The notes under the pieces were generated by a model. That model was not told where the DNA came from. It ran no database searches and saw only the letters and a list, made by a program, of their open reading frames with translations. This document shows positions 18,164 to 26,555 of a DNA stretch of 64,000 nucleotides, piece by piece. This DNA is from Alteriqipengyuania_B sp035481675 (GTDB taxonomy: Bacteria > Pseudomonadota > Alphaproteobacteria > Sphingomonadales > Sphingomonadaceae), in assembly GCF_035481675.1 (NCBI RefSeq), contig NZ_JAYJJW010000002.1, positions 434,001 to 498,000 of the forward strand, read 5' to 3'. Position 1 is the stretch's first letter. Each line of letters starts with the position of its first letter. The translations under genes and the position numbers were made by a program.

Positions 18164-19374
18164 GGTGACTTTCTGCTCAGGGATGGCCGGCTTGAAACGA
18201 GCGCGGAAACGGCTCTGCCGATAGATACGGGCGGACGGCCGGAAAGTATCCGCAAGCGGTCGCCGAAAGTGGACTTGCCGGCATAGAACCGCTCGATCAG
18301 CGGCTGGCCGAGGCGATAGAACCGCTCGAAGATGCGATAGCGTTCGTCGGGCTCCGCCGCACCGAACAGCATCGTGCCCAGCCGGCGGTAGAATTTCGTG
18401 GCGGCCCAGTGGCGGCGCGCCTCCGCTTCCAGCAGGGCGGACAACTGCTCGCCGGGCAGCGTGACGTTGTCCGCCACCAGCTGCGCGATGCGGACGGCGA
18501 AGGGCAGGGTGTAGCTGGTCAGCGGGTGGACGAAGCCGCCCTTGGCGCCCGCCATTGCGACCCCCTCTGTCCGTGCGGCATCCTGGAACGCCGCGAAGTC
18601 GCCGCCGGTGATGACCGGCAGGACGCCGGTCTCGTGCCCCAGGATCTCGCCGTCCCAGCCGTGGGCCTGGCAATAGGCCTCGACCCGGCTGCCGAGCGCG
18701 CGGCGATCGAGCACCGGGCTGTCGGCGTAGTACGTGTCCTCGATGAACAGCTCGTCGAGGCCGAGCGGCAGGACATAGACGAAGCGGTAGGCGCCGTGTT
18801 GCCGGACCGTCGCGTCCATGATCACGGGCCGCGCCACGCCGTGCGGTTTCGCGGTGCGCATGTGGCGGCCGAGGAAGACCTGCCAGCCGCCCTCCAGCGC
18901 CGGCGCGTCCTCGATCCCGCGGCAATCGATCACGCAGCGCGCGCCAATCCGCTCGCCATCGGACAGGGTGACGCCGCCGGCATCGAGCGTGTCGACGGCG
19001 CGGTTCAGCACCACGGTGCCCTGCGGCAGTTCGCGCATCAGCGCGGCGTGGAAATCCTCGCTCGCCAGCGAATTGTAGCGGGCCTGCAGATGGCGGCGAT
19101 GGGCCGGGAAGGCGACGTCGTAGCCGCCGTCCCACTCGGTCTTGCGGAAGGGTTCGAGCAGCGCGTCACCGCCTTCGCCGAGGTCGCTGTCGAACCAGCT
19201 CCAGCGGTGGTTGCCGCCCAGCACCTCGCCCGCTTCGACAAGGCGGATGTCGAGCCCCGGGTCGCGGCGCGCGGCGGCCAGTGCGATCAGCCCGCCCGAC
19301 AGCCCGCCGCCGACGATGGCCAGGTCGCACCTGCCGCCGCCGGCCGGTGCCGGTTGGTTGTCCGCTGCCTGCAT
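18160..19374 (-). CDS. crtY: Lycopene beta-cyclase
   Basis: 404 residues. FAD motif IVGGGLSGGL near residue 20, followed by the CrtY signature GGNHRWSWF and later YVLPLG, DTYYAD and a KGGFVHPLTSY segment. It cyclises lycopene ends to beta-carotene. It is the first gene of the crtYI pair. crtE and hydroxylase/ketolase genes are not in the window. Confidence 0.95.
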   Translation of the reverse strand: MQAADNQPAPAGGGRCDLAIVGGGLSGGLIALAAARRDPGLDIRLVEAGEVLGGNHRWSWFDSDLGEGGDALLEPFRKTEWDGGYDVAFPAHRRHLQARYNSLASEDFHAALMRELPQGTVVLNRAVDTLDAGGVTLSDGERIGARCVIDCRGIEDAPALEGGWQVFLGRHMRTAKPHGVARPVIMDATVRQHGAYRFVYVLPLGLDELFIEDTYYADSPVLDRRALGSRVEAYCQAHGWDGEILGHETGVLPVITGGDFAAFQDAARTEGVAMAGAKGGFVHPLTSYTLPFAVRIAQLVADNVTLPGEQLSALLEAEARRHWAATKFYRRLGTMLFGAAEPDERYRIFERFYRLGQPLIERFYAGKSTFGDRLRILSGRPPVSIGRAVSALVSSRPSLSRKSP

Positions 19375-19413
19375 GGCCGCTGCTTTAGCGCAGCGCCGTG
19401 CGGGTGCAACGCC

Positions 19414-20151
19414 CTAGCGTTTGAGATATTTCTCGAACACGCGCGTCATCGCCGCTTCCATCCGGCGTTCCTCGTCGGGCGTCATTGGCAGGTTCTCCCC
19501 GCGCGTGCGGATTTCGACCATCTTGGGCTGCAGGGCGGCGAGCGACTGGAAGGCAGTGCCGGTGGAGCTGACCCGCGCCAGTTCCGCCTGTTCCTCCGCT
19601 GTCAGCGTAGCGAGCGAGCGCATCGTGGCCCGGGTGATGTCCGCCTCCACCGCCGCGCGACCGATCGCCGGTCCATCCTCGCCCGTAAGTGCGCTGTCCA
19701 CCGCATCGCCGATTACCGACTTCGCATCGTAGCTTTCGCCGATGCCGCGCTGCACCTTCTGGCCCAGCGGCGAAAGGTAGAATTCGGTCAGGTAAGTTGC
19801 CTCTTCCTCGGTCAGGCCGCTGCGCAACATGGCGATCATCTCGGGTTTGATGACCGCCTGGCCGCGCTCGCCGTATTCCAGGAACAACGGCCGCATGACC
19901 ACCGCCAGTTCCTTCCACATCGCCTCGCTCGGTCGCTCGCCGAACGGCATCTGGCGCATTGCATCGATGAAGCCGGCGACGGTGGTGTCCACCGTAACCT
20001 CCATGTCGACGGCGGAGCCCATCGCGTCGTAGAGGCCGACATAGACATCGGCCTGTGCCTCCTGCGCCTGCGCGGCGGGGGAGGTGGCAAGGGCGACGGG
20101 CGCAAGGGCGAGAGCGGCAAGGCCGGCGAGGATGGTCTTCATGTCGCGCAT
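19414..20151 (-). CDS. Secreted DUF2059-containing protein
   Basis: 245 residues. Signal peptide (hydrophobic core LAGLAALALAPVALA, cleavage after AQA). The DUF2059 signature TEFYLSPLGQK lies near residue 125, with helical flanks. ATG 20151 and ATG 20142 are both possible; neither has a good ribosome site. Function of DUF2059 is unknown; it is periplasmic or surface related. It lies 23 bp downstream of the winged-helix regulator gene and may share its transcript. Confidence 0.75.
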   Translation of the reverse strand: MRDMKTILAGLAALALAPVALATSPAAQAQEAQADVYVGLYDAMGSAVDMEVTVDTTVAGFIDAMRQMPFGERPSEAMWKELAVVMRPLFLEYGERGQAVIKPEMIAMLRSGLTEEEATYLTEFYLSPLGQKVQRGIGESYDAKSVIGDAVDSALTGEDGPAIGRAAVEADITRATMRSLATLTAEEQAELARVSSTGTAFQSLAALQPKMVEIRTRGENLPMTPDEERRMEAAMTRVFEKYLKR

Positions 20152-20174
20152 TATATCACCGCCGCGACGGCCGC

Positions 20175-20513
20175 CTAGCCGGATTCGGCAGGCGCAGCGG
20201 CGGTGTCCGCAGCCGCCGTTTCCGCAGAAGCGACCAGCTCCCGCAAGGCGGCCATGTGCGCGGCGAAGGCTGACGTGCCGGCCCTCGTAAAGGACGCCCA
20301 CGTCCGCTGGCGCCCGTCCATCTTGGCCTTCGTGATCTTCACGTAGCCCGCGTCCGTCAGTGCCGAGAGGTGTTTCGAGAGTACGGAATCGCTAACCTCC
20401 AGGATTTCGCGCAAGGTGGCGAAGTCGATCTGGTCGGCGCGCGACAGGGCAGCGGCGATCTGCAACCGGGCCGGCGGGTGCAGGACGGCGTCTATTGTGG
20501 CGGCACCGCTCAC
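20175..20513 (-). CDS. Winged-helix transcriptional regulator
   Basis: 112 residues from a GTG at 20513 that overlaps the preceding stop (GTGA). It is a compact winged-helix domain of the single-domain MarR-like type (PF13601-like): HPPARLQIAAAL helix, recognition region SVLSKHLSALTDAGYV and a wing KAKMDGRQRTW. Paired with a membrane protein gene upstream in the same operon. Three palindromes in the operon promoter (20977-21047) are its likely operators, making it probably autoregulatory. Confidence 0.82.
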   Translation of the reverse strand: MSGAATIDAVLHPPARLQIAAALSRADQIDFATLREILEVSDSVLSKHLSALTDAGYVKITKAKMDGRQRTWASFTRAGTSAFAAHMAALRELVASAETAAADTAAAPAESG

Positions 20514-20962
20514 CGGGCGTCTCCGGAGCGCAGTTCGGCGCGGTAGACGCCCTGCCACGCATAGCTGAGCGCAGTGGTCGCAATCATCGTTCCCCCGGTC
20601 AGGAGCCAGAATTCCGGTTGCTGCAATTGCGGCTGTGCGATGGTGCTGCGCACCAGCATGACGGCGGCCACGAGGATGACGATGAGCACGAGCGCGATCC
20701 ATCCGGTGCGCCCCTTGCGCAGGCCGTTCACGGTCATCCCGTGCTTCTTCCCGTCCGCCCGCTGCACGATGAGCGCAAGGACGACGACAAGACCGCTGAC
20801 GAGGATATTGAGCGAGTTGTCGAGCGTTTGCGCGAACAGCAGGGTCCCGGCCATCGCCCCCACGATCGCATGGCGCCAGAACGGCCAACGCATCCTGTCT
20901 GCCATCTTGCTGTCGGTTGCCGAGACCTTGCCCAGTGCGGCGGCTGCTTCATTCCTGTCCAT
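20510..20962 (-). CDS. Four-helix membrane protein coupled to the winged-helix regulator
   Basis: 150 residues with about four transmembrane segments after a short cytosolic N-terminus. AAGGA lies about 10 nt before the ATG. I recognise no enzymatic motif. Pairing of an integral membrane protein with a PF13601-like regulator recurs in bacteria, and the membrane partner may be a target or a sensor; this is inference. Confidence 0.75.
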   Translation of the reverse strand: MDRNEAAAALGKVSATDSKMADRMRWPFWRHAIVGAMAGTLLFAQTLDNSLNILVSGLVVVLALIVQRADGKKHGMTVNGLRKGRTGWIALVLIVILVAAVMLVRSTIAQPQLQQPEFWLLTGGTMIATTALSYAWQGVYRAELRSGDAR

Positions 20963-20976
20963 GATCGGTGTCCTTC

Positions 20977-21047
20977 ACTTTCCAACATGGAAAGAGATAC
21001 GCGTCACTTTCCGATTCGGCAAGTGAAAACTTTCCACTTTGGAAAGT
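20977..21047 (-). promoter_or_regulatory. Promoter with three palindromic operators
   Basis: Two copies of ACTTTCC-N5-GGAAAG (20977-20994 and 21029-21047) flank a degenerate copy (21006-21024, ACTT.CCG...CGG.AAGT). The centres of the outer copies are 52 bp apart, close to five helical turns. A minus-strand promoter TTGCCG (21022-21017), 17 bp, TATCTC (20999-20994) fits between and under them. This is a repressor-style layout for the operon beginning at 20962. Confidence 0.6.
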
Positions 21048-21049
21048 AT

Positions 21050-21562
21050 TTATCCGCCGCGCTTCCCTGCGCCGCCCCGGAAGCGCTGTTCGGCGCGTTC
21101 GATCCGCTCTTTCAGCTTCCCTTCGAAGGCGTAGCCGGGGCCGGACAGCTTCGTGCGCCTGCCTTCGATGTCGAGGCCGTAGATGCGGTCGTCTTCGCCC
21201 AGATAGGCGGTCGCCTTGACCCCATCCTGCAACTTGTCCTCCAGCCCTTTCAGGCTGCCGCGCTCGATGCTCATCAGCCATTCGGTGTGGTTGTTGGCGA
21301 ACATGACGTGGGCGGCGCTGTCGTCCTCGCCCGGAAGATGCCGCAGGCGGGCCGTGCCGCGCGTCTCCCGCCCTCCGGCGTAGGCCGCGCGGCGCTTCAT
21401 CCGGAACCGCATGACCGAATATGCGGCCAGCAGCAGGATCGCCCCGATCGCGCCGATGAAGATGCGCAGGGCAAGCGGGATCGGCTCGCCGTCCAGCGGG
21501 ATGTACCCGAGCGCGAGCGCCATGATGGCCGCGCCGATGACGAAAAGGATTACCGGTAGCAA
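21050..21562 (-). CDS. Two-helix membrane protein with a soluble C-terminal domain
   Basis: 170 residues. Two N-terminal transmembrane segments, then a basic linker and a beta-rich domain (GTARLRHLPG and similar) with a charged tail. The start is a TTG at 21562, because a TGA lies 12 codons upstream and the next ATG (21523) would cut helix 1. The TTG lies in the T-run of the terminator of the upstream peptidase gene. Family not recognised. Confidence 0.7.
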   Translation of the reverse strand: MLPVILFVIGAAIMALALGYIPLDGEPIPLALRIFIGAIGAILLLAAYSVMRFRMKRRAAYAGGRETRGTARLRHLPGEDDSAAHVMFANNHTEWLMSIERGSLKGLEDKLQDGVKATAYLGEDDRIYGLDIEGRRTKLSGPGYAFEGKLKERIERAEQRFRGGAGKRGG

Positions 21563-21597
21563 AAGGCCGCCCCCCGATCGTGTCGGAAGGCGGCCTC
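21561..21597 (-). terminator. Rho-independent terminator of the S9 peptidase gene
   Basis: On the minus strand AGGCCGCC pairs with GGCGGCCT (8 bp), extended by an inner CCGA/TCGG, and is followed by TTTT. It lies 35 bp after the peptidase stop at 21631. Confidence 0.75.
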
Positions 21598-21630
21598 ATA
21601 GCGCAAAAAGGCGATGTTTTTAAGCGGCGA

Positions 21631-23700
21631 TCAATCCTCGTCCGCCTCGTCCGCCTCGTCGCCCACGCCGACGTTGGGGCGCGGGGCCGGCATTTCGGCC
21701 TTGCGGTCGCCGGTCTTCAGGTAGGTGTCGAACCACTCCATCATCCGCACGTTGTAGTCGTAGCGTGCCGCGGCGCCCTGGTTGCCGTGGCCTTCGCCCG
21801 GATAGAGCACCAGCCGCACCGGCGTTTCGGGCTTGCGCACCTTGATCGACCGGTACAGTTCGTAGCTCTGCGTCGGGCTGACGCGGGTGTCTTCCTCGCC
21901 GTGCATGATCAGGATCGGCGTTTCCGCCTTGTCGACGTGGTAGACGGGGCTGACTTCCAGCATCTTCACCCAGTTATCCCACGGCCAGGCGCGGCTGTGG
22001 ACGTTGTACATCTCGTACGGGATGTCCGTGGTGCCGAATTTGCTGATCTGGTTGGAAATGCCGACGAACATGACGGAGGCGGCGAATTCTTCCGACTGCG
22101 CGGTTGCGGCCCACGCGCTGGCATAACCGCCATAGGACCCGCCGGTGATGCCGGTGCGGTCGGGATCGGCGATCCCGTCTGCCACCAGCGCCCGCTTCGC
22201 ATCGACGATGTCGGTGAATTCGGGGTCGGTGTAATTGCCCTGGTGCTGCTTGGAGAACGCCGTGCCGTAGCCGGTGGAGCCGCGGTAATTGGGCAGGAAC
22301 ACGGCATAGCCCTGTCCTGCGGCGACCTGTCCGGGGCCCGAATAGGCGGTCACCCAGCCGTTGCTGTCGTGCGCTTCCGGCCCGCCGTGGACGTTGAGGA
22401 TCAGCGGGGCACCGCCGGCGGGCGCGCCGCCGACCGGTTCGATCAGCACGCCTTCGATCTGCTGCCCGTCGCGCGCGGTATAGGTATAGGCGCGCTGCGT
22501 GCCGAAGGTGATGTCCGACAGCCACGGGTTGTGGCTGGTCCAGCGGGTGAACCGGCCGTTCGCCACGCTGAACAGCTCGGTCGGGTGCATCGGGCTGTCG
22601 GCGGTGACGACCATGGTGCCGCCGGCTTCCTCCACGCTGGCGAGGATCAGCGAACCGCCGTCGATCTCGCCCGCGATGCTGCCATCGGCGTTGTAAGTGC
22701 GCAGCGCGCTCTGCACACCCTTGTGGATCACCGCGACAAGCCGCCCGTCAGGCAGGAATTCCGCATCCACGGCCGCTTCCGGCGCGCCTTCGTTGAGCGC
22801 GGTCATCGCGCCGCTGGCGGCATCGACGAAATAGAGCGTCGTCGCGGCGGGATCGTTCATGTCGACGCCAGCGATCATCGACAGGCGGCGGCCGTCCGGC
22901 GACATCTCGACATCGCCGATCTTGCCCGGCGTTTCGACTTCGCGCGTCACCCGCCCGCTGGCGAGGTCGAGGATGTGAACCCGCTTGGAGATATAGCTGT
23001 CATCCACGTTCGGCGTCGGCGCGCTTTCGATCACCGCGGTGCGGCCGTCATTCGACACCTGGAAGGCGCTGACGTAGCCGGGGACCTCGATGGCGACGGG
23101 CTCTGCATCCACTTCCGCGTCATATCCGGTGGCGGCAGAGGCGCGGAACATGCGGTTGAGGCGGTCTTCCTCTTCATAGACGATCGCATCGAAGCCGGCC
23201 TTGCGCTCCGCATCGCGCTGCTTGTCGGCTTCGGCGCCCGCCAGCATGTAGACCGTGCCGCCGTCGGGCGACCAGGCATAGCTGCGCACGCCGGACTTGG
23301 CGACTTCGGCCACCTTCATCGGCGCGCCGCCGTCCACCGGAATGGCCCACACGGCGGTTTCCCCGCCATCCTCGCGCCACAGGTAGCTGATCATCCGCCC
23401 GTCGGGGCTGAACCGCAGGCCGCGCACGCTCTGGTCGGCGGGCAGGAAGGGGCGGGCGCTTTCGGGCGCCCAGGCGAGGTTGAGCTGGGTGCGGGCGCCG
23501 CCGTCTTTCTCGCCCTCGGTCACATCGGGGCGGCTGACGGTGGTGTAGGCGACGCGGCTGCCGTCGGGCGAGATTTCAACATCGCCGACATATTCCAGCT
23601 TGGCGACATCTTCGGCGGTCAGCGGGCGCGCCTGGGCGGCGGCGGGCAGGACCAGGGCGGCACCGGTGGCCATCAGGGCGGCGCGGGCGGTGAATTTCAT
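21631..23700 (-). CDS. S9 family prolyl oligopeptidase-type peptidase, secreted
   Basis: 689 residues. An N-terminal signal peptide (ATGAALVLPAAAQA) leads to a beta-propeller built of repeats such as ISPDGSRVAY and SPDGRRLS. The C-terminal alpha/beta hydrolase domain has the nucleophile motif GGSYGGY and a terminal GEGHGNQ His. It cleaves peptides (dipeptidyl/acylaminoacyl peptidase type) in the periplasm. The short tail after the catalytic His is acidic. It is divergent from a secreted amidohydrolase gene, 124 bp away. Confidence 0.92.
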   Translation of the reverse strand: MKFTARAALMATGAALVLPAAAQARPLTAEDVAKLEYVGDVEISPDGSRVAYTTVSRPDVTEGEKDGGARTQLNLAWAPESARPFLPADQSVRGLRFSPDGRMISYLWREDGGETAVWAIPVDGGAPMKVAEVAKSGVRSYAWSPDGGTVYMLAGAEADKQRDAERKAGFDAIVYEEEDRLNRMFRASAATGYDAEVDAEPVAIEVPGYVSAFQVSNDGRTAVIESAPTPNVDDSYISKRVHILDLASGRVTREVETPGKIGDVEMSPDGRRLSMIAGVDMNDPAATTLYFVDAASGAMTALNEGAPEAAVDAEFLPDGRLVAVIHKGVQSALRTYNADGSIAGEIDGGSLILASVEEAGGTMVVTADSPMHPTELFSVANGRFTRWTSHNPWLSDITFGTQRAYTYTARDGQQIEGVLIEPVGGAPAGGAPLILNVHGGPEAHDSNGWVTAYSGPGQVAAGQGYAVFLPNYRGSTGYGTAFSKQHQGNYTDPEFTDIVDAKRALVADGIADPDRTGITGGSYGGYASAWAATAQSEEFAASVMFVGISNQISKFGTTDIPYEMYNVHSRAWPWDNWVKMLEVSPVYHVDKAETPILIMHGEEDTRVSPTQSYELYRSIKVRKPETPVRLVLYPGEGHGNQGAAARYDYNVRMMEWFDTYLKTGDRKAEMPAPRPNVGVGDEADEADED

Positions 23701-23824
23701 GGGGGTCTCTCTCCTGTTTGAACGTGGCGCCTACATACCGATTGAGGCGCTGCGTTCAATGGCGGCTTGCCGTAACGGCGCCGTGGCCGCATGGTCCGGC
23801 CGTCTTCGAGGGGGAGAATCCACC

Positions 23825-25111
23825 ATGCGCCGTTTCCTGCCAGCCTGTCTTGTCGCCATTGCCGCAGTCGCCGGCGCGGCCATCGCCACGCCGGCGCTGG
23901 CACAGGACTATGTCATCCATGCCGGCAGCGTCATCGCCGATGCGGGCGGGGAACCGAGCGGACCGGCGACGATCACCGTTGCCGACGGGCGCATCGTCGC
24001 GATCGAGGACGGGTTCCTGCCCGTGCCCGAGGGGGCTGAGATGGTGCACCTGCCGGATCACACGCTGGTACCCGGCCTTATCGACCTGCACGTTCACCTG
24101 ACCGGCGATCCCGGTGGGGACTTCTGGAAGGGCGCGACCGAGCCTGCCGAATGGGATGTGATCCTGGGCGTCAAGAACGCCGGGCTGACGGTGCGCGCGG
24201 GCTTCACCACCGTGCGCGATCCGGGCAGCGCGGGGCAGACCGCTTTCGTCCTGCGCCGCGCGACGGACGAAGGGCTGGTCGTCGGCCCGCGCATCGTCGC
24301 CGCCGGGCCCGCGCTGTCGATCATCGGCGGCCACGGCGATGTCAGCGGCTTCCTGCCGGAAGTGAACGACCTCCTTTCCAGCGGCTTCACCTGCACCGGG
24401 CCGGTCGAATGCGCCGCCAAGGTGCGTGTCGCCGCGCGCAACGGGTCGGACGTCATCAAAATCACCGCCACCGGCGGCGTGCTCAGCCAGCAGGGCCGCG
24501 GGCTGGAAGCGCATTTCACCGACGAGGAGATGCGCGCCATCGTCGATACCGCCGCTTCGCTCGGCCTCAAGGTTGCCGCCCACGCCCACGGCGCGCGCGG
24601 GATCGAGGCGGCGGCGCGCGCCGGGGTGCAGACGATCGAGCACGGGACCTACGTGGACCGGCAGGCCGCCATCGCCATGCGCGAGGAAGGCACCATCCTC
24701 GTCCCCACGCTGATGGCGTTCCAGGGGGTGAGCGAGCGGCTGGACCGGGGCATCTACACACCGGTAGTGGAAGAAAAGATCCGCGCCGTGGCGGACGTTG
24801 CCGGATCGCTTGTCACCCGCGCCCGGGCGGAAGGCGTCACGGTCGCTTTCGGCACCGACGCAGGCGTGTTCCCGCACGGCCGCAATGCAGAGGAATTCGC
24901 GCTGCTGATCGGCCAGGGCATGACCAGCCGCGAAGCCTTCGCCAGCGCCACCACGGTCGCCGCCGGGGTGCTGGGCATGGAGAACGAGATCGGCCGCCTC
25001 GCTCCCGGTTATTCGGCGGATATCGTGGCGGTAAAGGGCAACCCGCTGGTCGATGCGACCGTGCTGGAAAATATCGACTGGGTCATGGTGCGGGGGCGCA
25101 TCGTGGAATGA
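23825..25111 (+). CDS. Secreted metal-dependent amidohydrolase (imidazolonepropionase/Xaa-Pro dipeptidase-like)
   Basis: 428 residues. Start at ATG 23825 with GGGGGAG upstream; signal peptide ending PALAQ. Amidohydrolase superfamily metal ligands in order: HVH (LIDLHVHLTGD), a carboxylated-Lys candidate in DVIKITATGG, HAHG, EHGTY and the catalytic Asp in FGTDAG. Related secreted enzymes split Xaa-Pro dipeptides or organic amides. Being divergent from an S9 peptidase suggests a shared peptide-scavenging role. Confidence 0.9.
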   Translation: MRRFLPACLVAIAAVAGAAIATPALAQDYVIHAGSVIADAGGEPSGPATITVADGRIVAIEDGFLPVPEGAEMVHLPDHTLVPGLIDLHVHLTGDPGGDFWKGATEPAEWDVILGVKNAGLTVRAGFTTVRDPGSAGQTAFVLRRATDEGLVVGPRIVAAGPALSIIGGHGDVSGFLPEVNDLLSSGFTCTGPVECAAKVRVAARNGSDVIKITATGGVLSQQGRGLEAHFTDEEMRAIVDTAASLGLKVAAHAHGARGIEAAARAGVQTIEHGTYVDRQAAIAMREEGTILVPTLMAFQGVSERLDRGIYTPVVEEKIRAVADVAGSLVTRARAEGVTVAFGTDAGVFPHGRNAEEFALLIGQGMTSREAFASATTVAAGVLGMENEIGRLAPGYSADIVAVKGNPLVDATVLENIDWVMVRGRIVE

Positions 25112-25147
25112 GCTATTTCGCGGGCTCACTTGCACACGGAGCAGACT

Positions 25148-25555
25148 GTGGCTGACGCGACAGACATCCCCGCCTGGATCGCCCTGTTCATCGGGCTCTA
25201 CTCGCTCGCCGCCGCGGTGGGCGAGTTTCGCGTGCCCGGCACTTGGGCGGCGATGGTGGAGGACCTCGCGCAAAGGCCTGGGCTGAGCTTCCTCACCGGC
25301 GTGTTCGTGCTCAGCCTCGGCGCGGCGATCTATCTCGTCACGCCGTGGCGGCCGGGGGACTGGCTGGCGGTCGCCGTCAGCGTCGTCGGCGGCGCCTGCG
25401 TGGTGGAGGGGCTGCTGCTCCTGGCCGCCGGCGACCGGTTCATGGACTTCGCCCGCCGCCTGATGGGGCGAGGATCGACCGCATGGGCGGGGTTTGCCGC
25501 GCTGTTCGGGGCGGCGGCGCTGTTTACCGCCCTGTCGCGCCTGCAAACGCTCTAG
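25148..25555 (+). CDS. Small membrane protein
   Basis: 135 residues with about four transmembrane helices. The GTG at 25148 has GGAG 8 nt upstream and is preferred over an in-frame TTG at 25130. It follows the amidohydrolase gene by 36 bp and may share its transcript. Its TAG stop shares the tetramer CTAG (25552-25555) with the stop of the convergent SRAP-like gene. Family not recognised. Confidence 0.7.
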   Translation: MADATDIPAWIALFIGLYSLAAAVGEFRVPGTWAAMVEDLAQRPGLSFLTGVFVLSLGAAIYLVTPWRPGDWLAVAVSVVGGACVVEGLLLLAAGDRFMDFARRLMGRGSTAWAGFAALFGAAALFTALSRLQTL

Positions 25556-26184
25556 CGCCCGCCCGTCTCCTGGATCATCGAGGAGGGGGAGGGCGCAATC
25601 AACGCCTCCGCCCGCCGCCACTCCGCGCGCAGCCAGATATGCGCGGCGCCTTCGCTCGGCGGCAGGATGACCGGCATCCGTTCCTGCCCGATCGCTTTCC
25701 ATGCGGCGTTGGCGGCGCAGGTGAGGAGGGCGAAGGCCGGCACCTCGCTGTCCACCCATACCCCGGCCAGCGCAAAGATGGCCTGGTCGCCGCAGTCCAG
25801 CCAGTGCTGGCGCCGGCTGCCGCCGGCGGGATCGGCGCGGCCCCATGCCATGATCGACGTTGCAGGAACGAGGCAGCGGAACTCGCTGTTGCGCAAGTTC
25901 CCGATCCAGAACGGGCTGTCCGGGTTGCGTACGGTCAGCACGCCGCCGCGCCCGTCATGCGGCACCCCGGGCGGCGGAGGCACGCCCCACAGGCGCGGGA
26001 CGACGCGGCGCGGCGGCTCGCTTGCCGGGCGCGGGCCGGCCACGAACTCGCGCCCCGACGTCACGACCGGGGCGAAGCTGCCCGGCGCCACATGGCCGCC
26101 GGCCCACGGATCGTCCCCCGCCCGCGCGGCAAAGCGCGCTGCGACATCGGCGGCCGTCGCATCGAGGCGGAAGAGCACGGTCAT
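25552..26184 (-). CDS. SRAP (YedK/HMCES)-like protein without catalytic residues
   Basis: 210 residues. The fold is recognisable from FRLDATAADVAARF, FRCLVPATSIMAW and the near-invariant RMPVILPP. SRAP proteins crosslink abasic sites in single-stranded DNA through Cys2, helped by a Glu in GFYEW and a His before RMPVIL. Here the N-terminus reads MTVLFR (no Cys2), the Glu segment reads SIMAW, and the His position reads GQE. It is therefore probably a non-catalytic relative that might still bind DNA. Confidence 0.8.
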   Translation of the reverse strand: MTVLFRLDATAADVAARFAARAGDDPWAGGHVAPGSFAPVVTSGREFVAGPRPASEPPRRVVPRLWGVPPPPGVPHDGRGGVLTVRNPDSPFWIGNLRNSEFRCLVPATSIMAWGRADPAGGSRRQHWLDCGDQAIFALAGVWVDSEVPAFALLTCAANAAWKAIGQERMPVILPPSEGAAHIWLRAEWRRAEALIAPSPSSMIQETGGR

Positions 26185-26195
26185 GGCGCGTGACT

Positions 26196-26472
26196 AGGGT
26201 CAGGACCCATTACTGGCACGGGCGTGGCGGCAAGATGACGAAGATATCGGACGAAACTGCGTGCAGCGAAGGCTGGATGCCTTAGCAAACGCGGTTTTGT
26301 TCGAGATCGAAGTCATCTTGCCGTCCTTCGGATTGGGTCAATTGGCCCCTGTGCAGCGTCACGGAAGCTTGAAAATGCCACGGCATTTCCCGCGCTCCCG
26401 TTCCTTGCACACCGCCTTGCTGGGGCCAATTGCTCCCAACCACGCTCCGCGCCAGTAACGGGTCCTGACCCT
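26196..26472. mobile_element. MITE-like element with 22-bp terminal inverted repeats
   Basis: Ends are AGGGTCAGGACCC(A/G)TTACTGGC in inverted orientation (26196-26217 and 26451-26472), 21 of 22 identical. Inside are three further inverted pairs: GGCAAGATGAC (26229-26239/26312-26322), CAATTGGCCCC (26339-26349/26422-26432) and AAATGCC (26373-26379/26382-26388). There is no credible coding frame. No clear target-site duplication is seen. It is probably a non-autonomous element mobilised by a transposase elsewhere. Confidence 0.6.
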
Positions 26473-26555
26473 GCAGCGGCGCTTGCGGGGGAAAGCTCCG
26501 GCAATAATGCCTGCCTCGCTTGCCAAGCCGCGCTTCGTGCGCGCAGACTGGCGCC

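Noticed and set aside
16565..20178. Long plus-strand frames opposite crtI and crtY
   Set aside because: Shadow frames; crtI and crtY are unambiguous on the minus strand.
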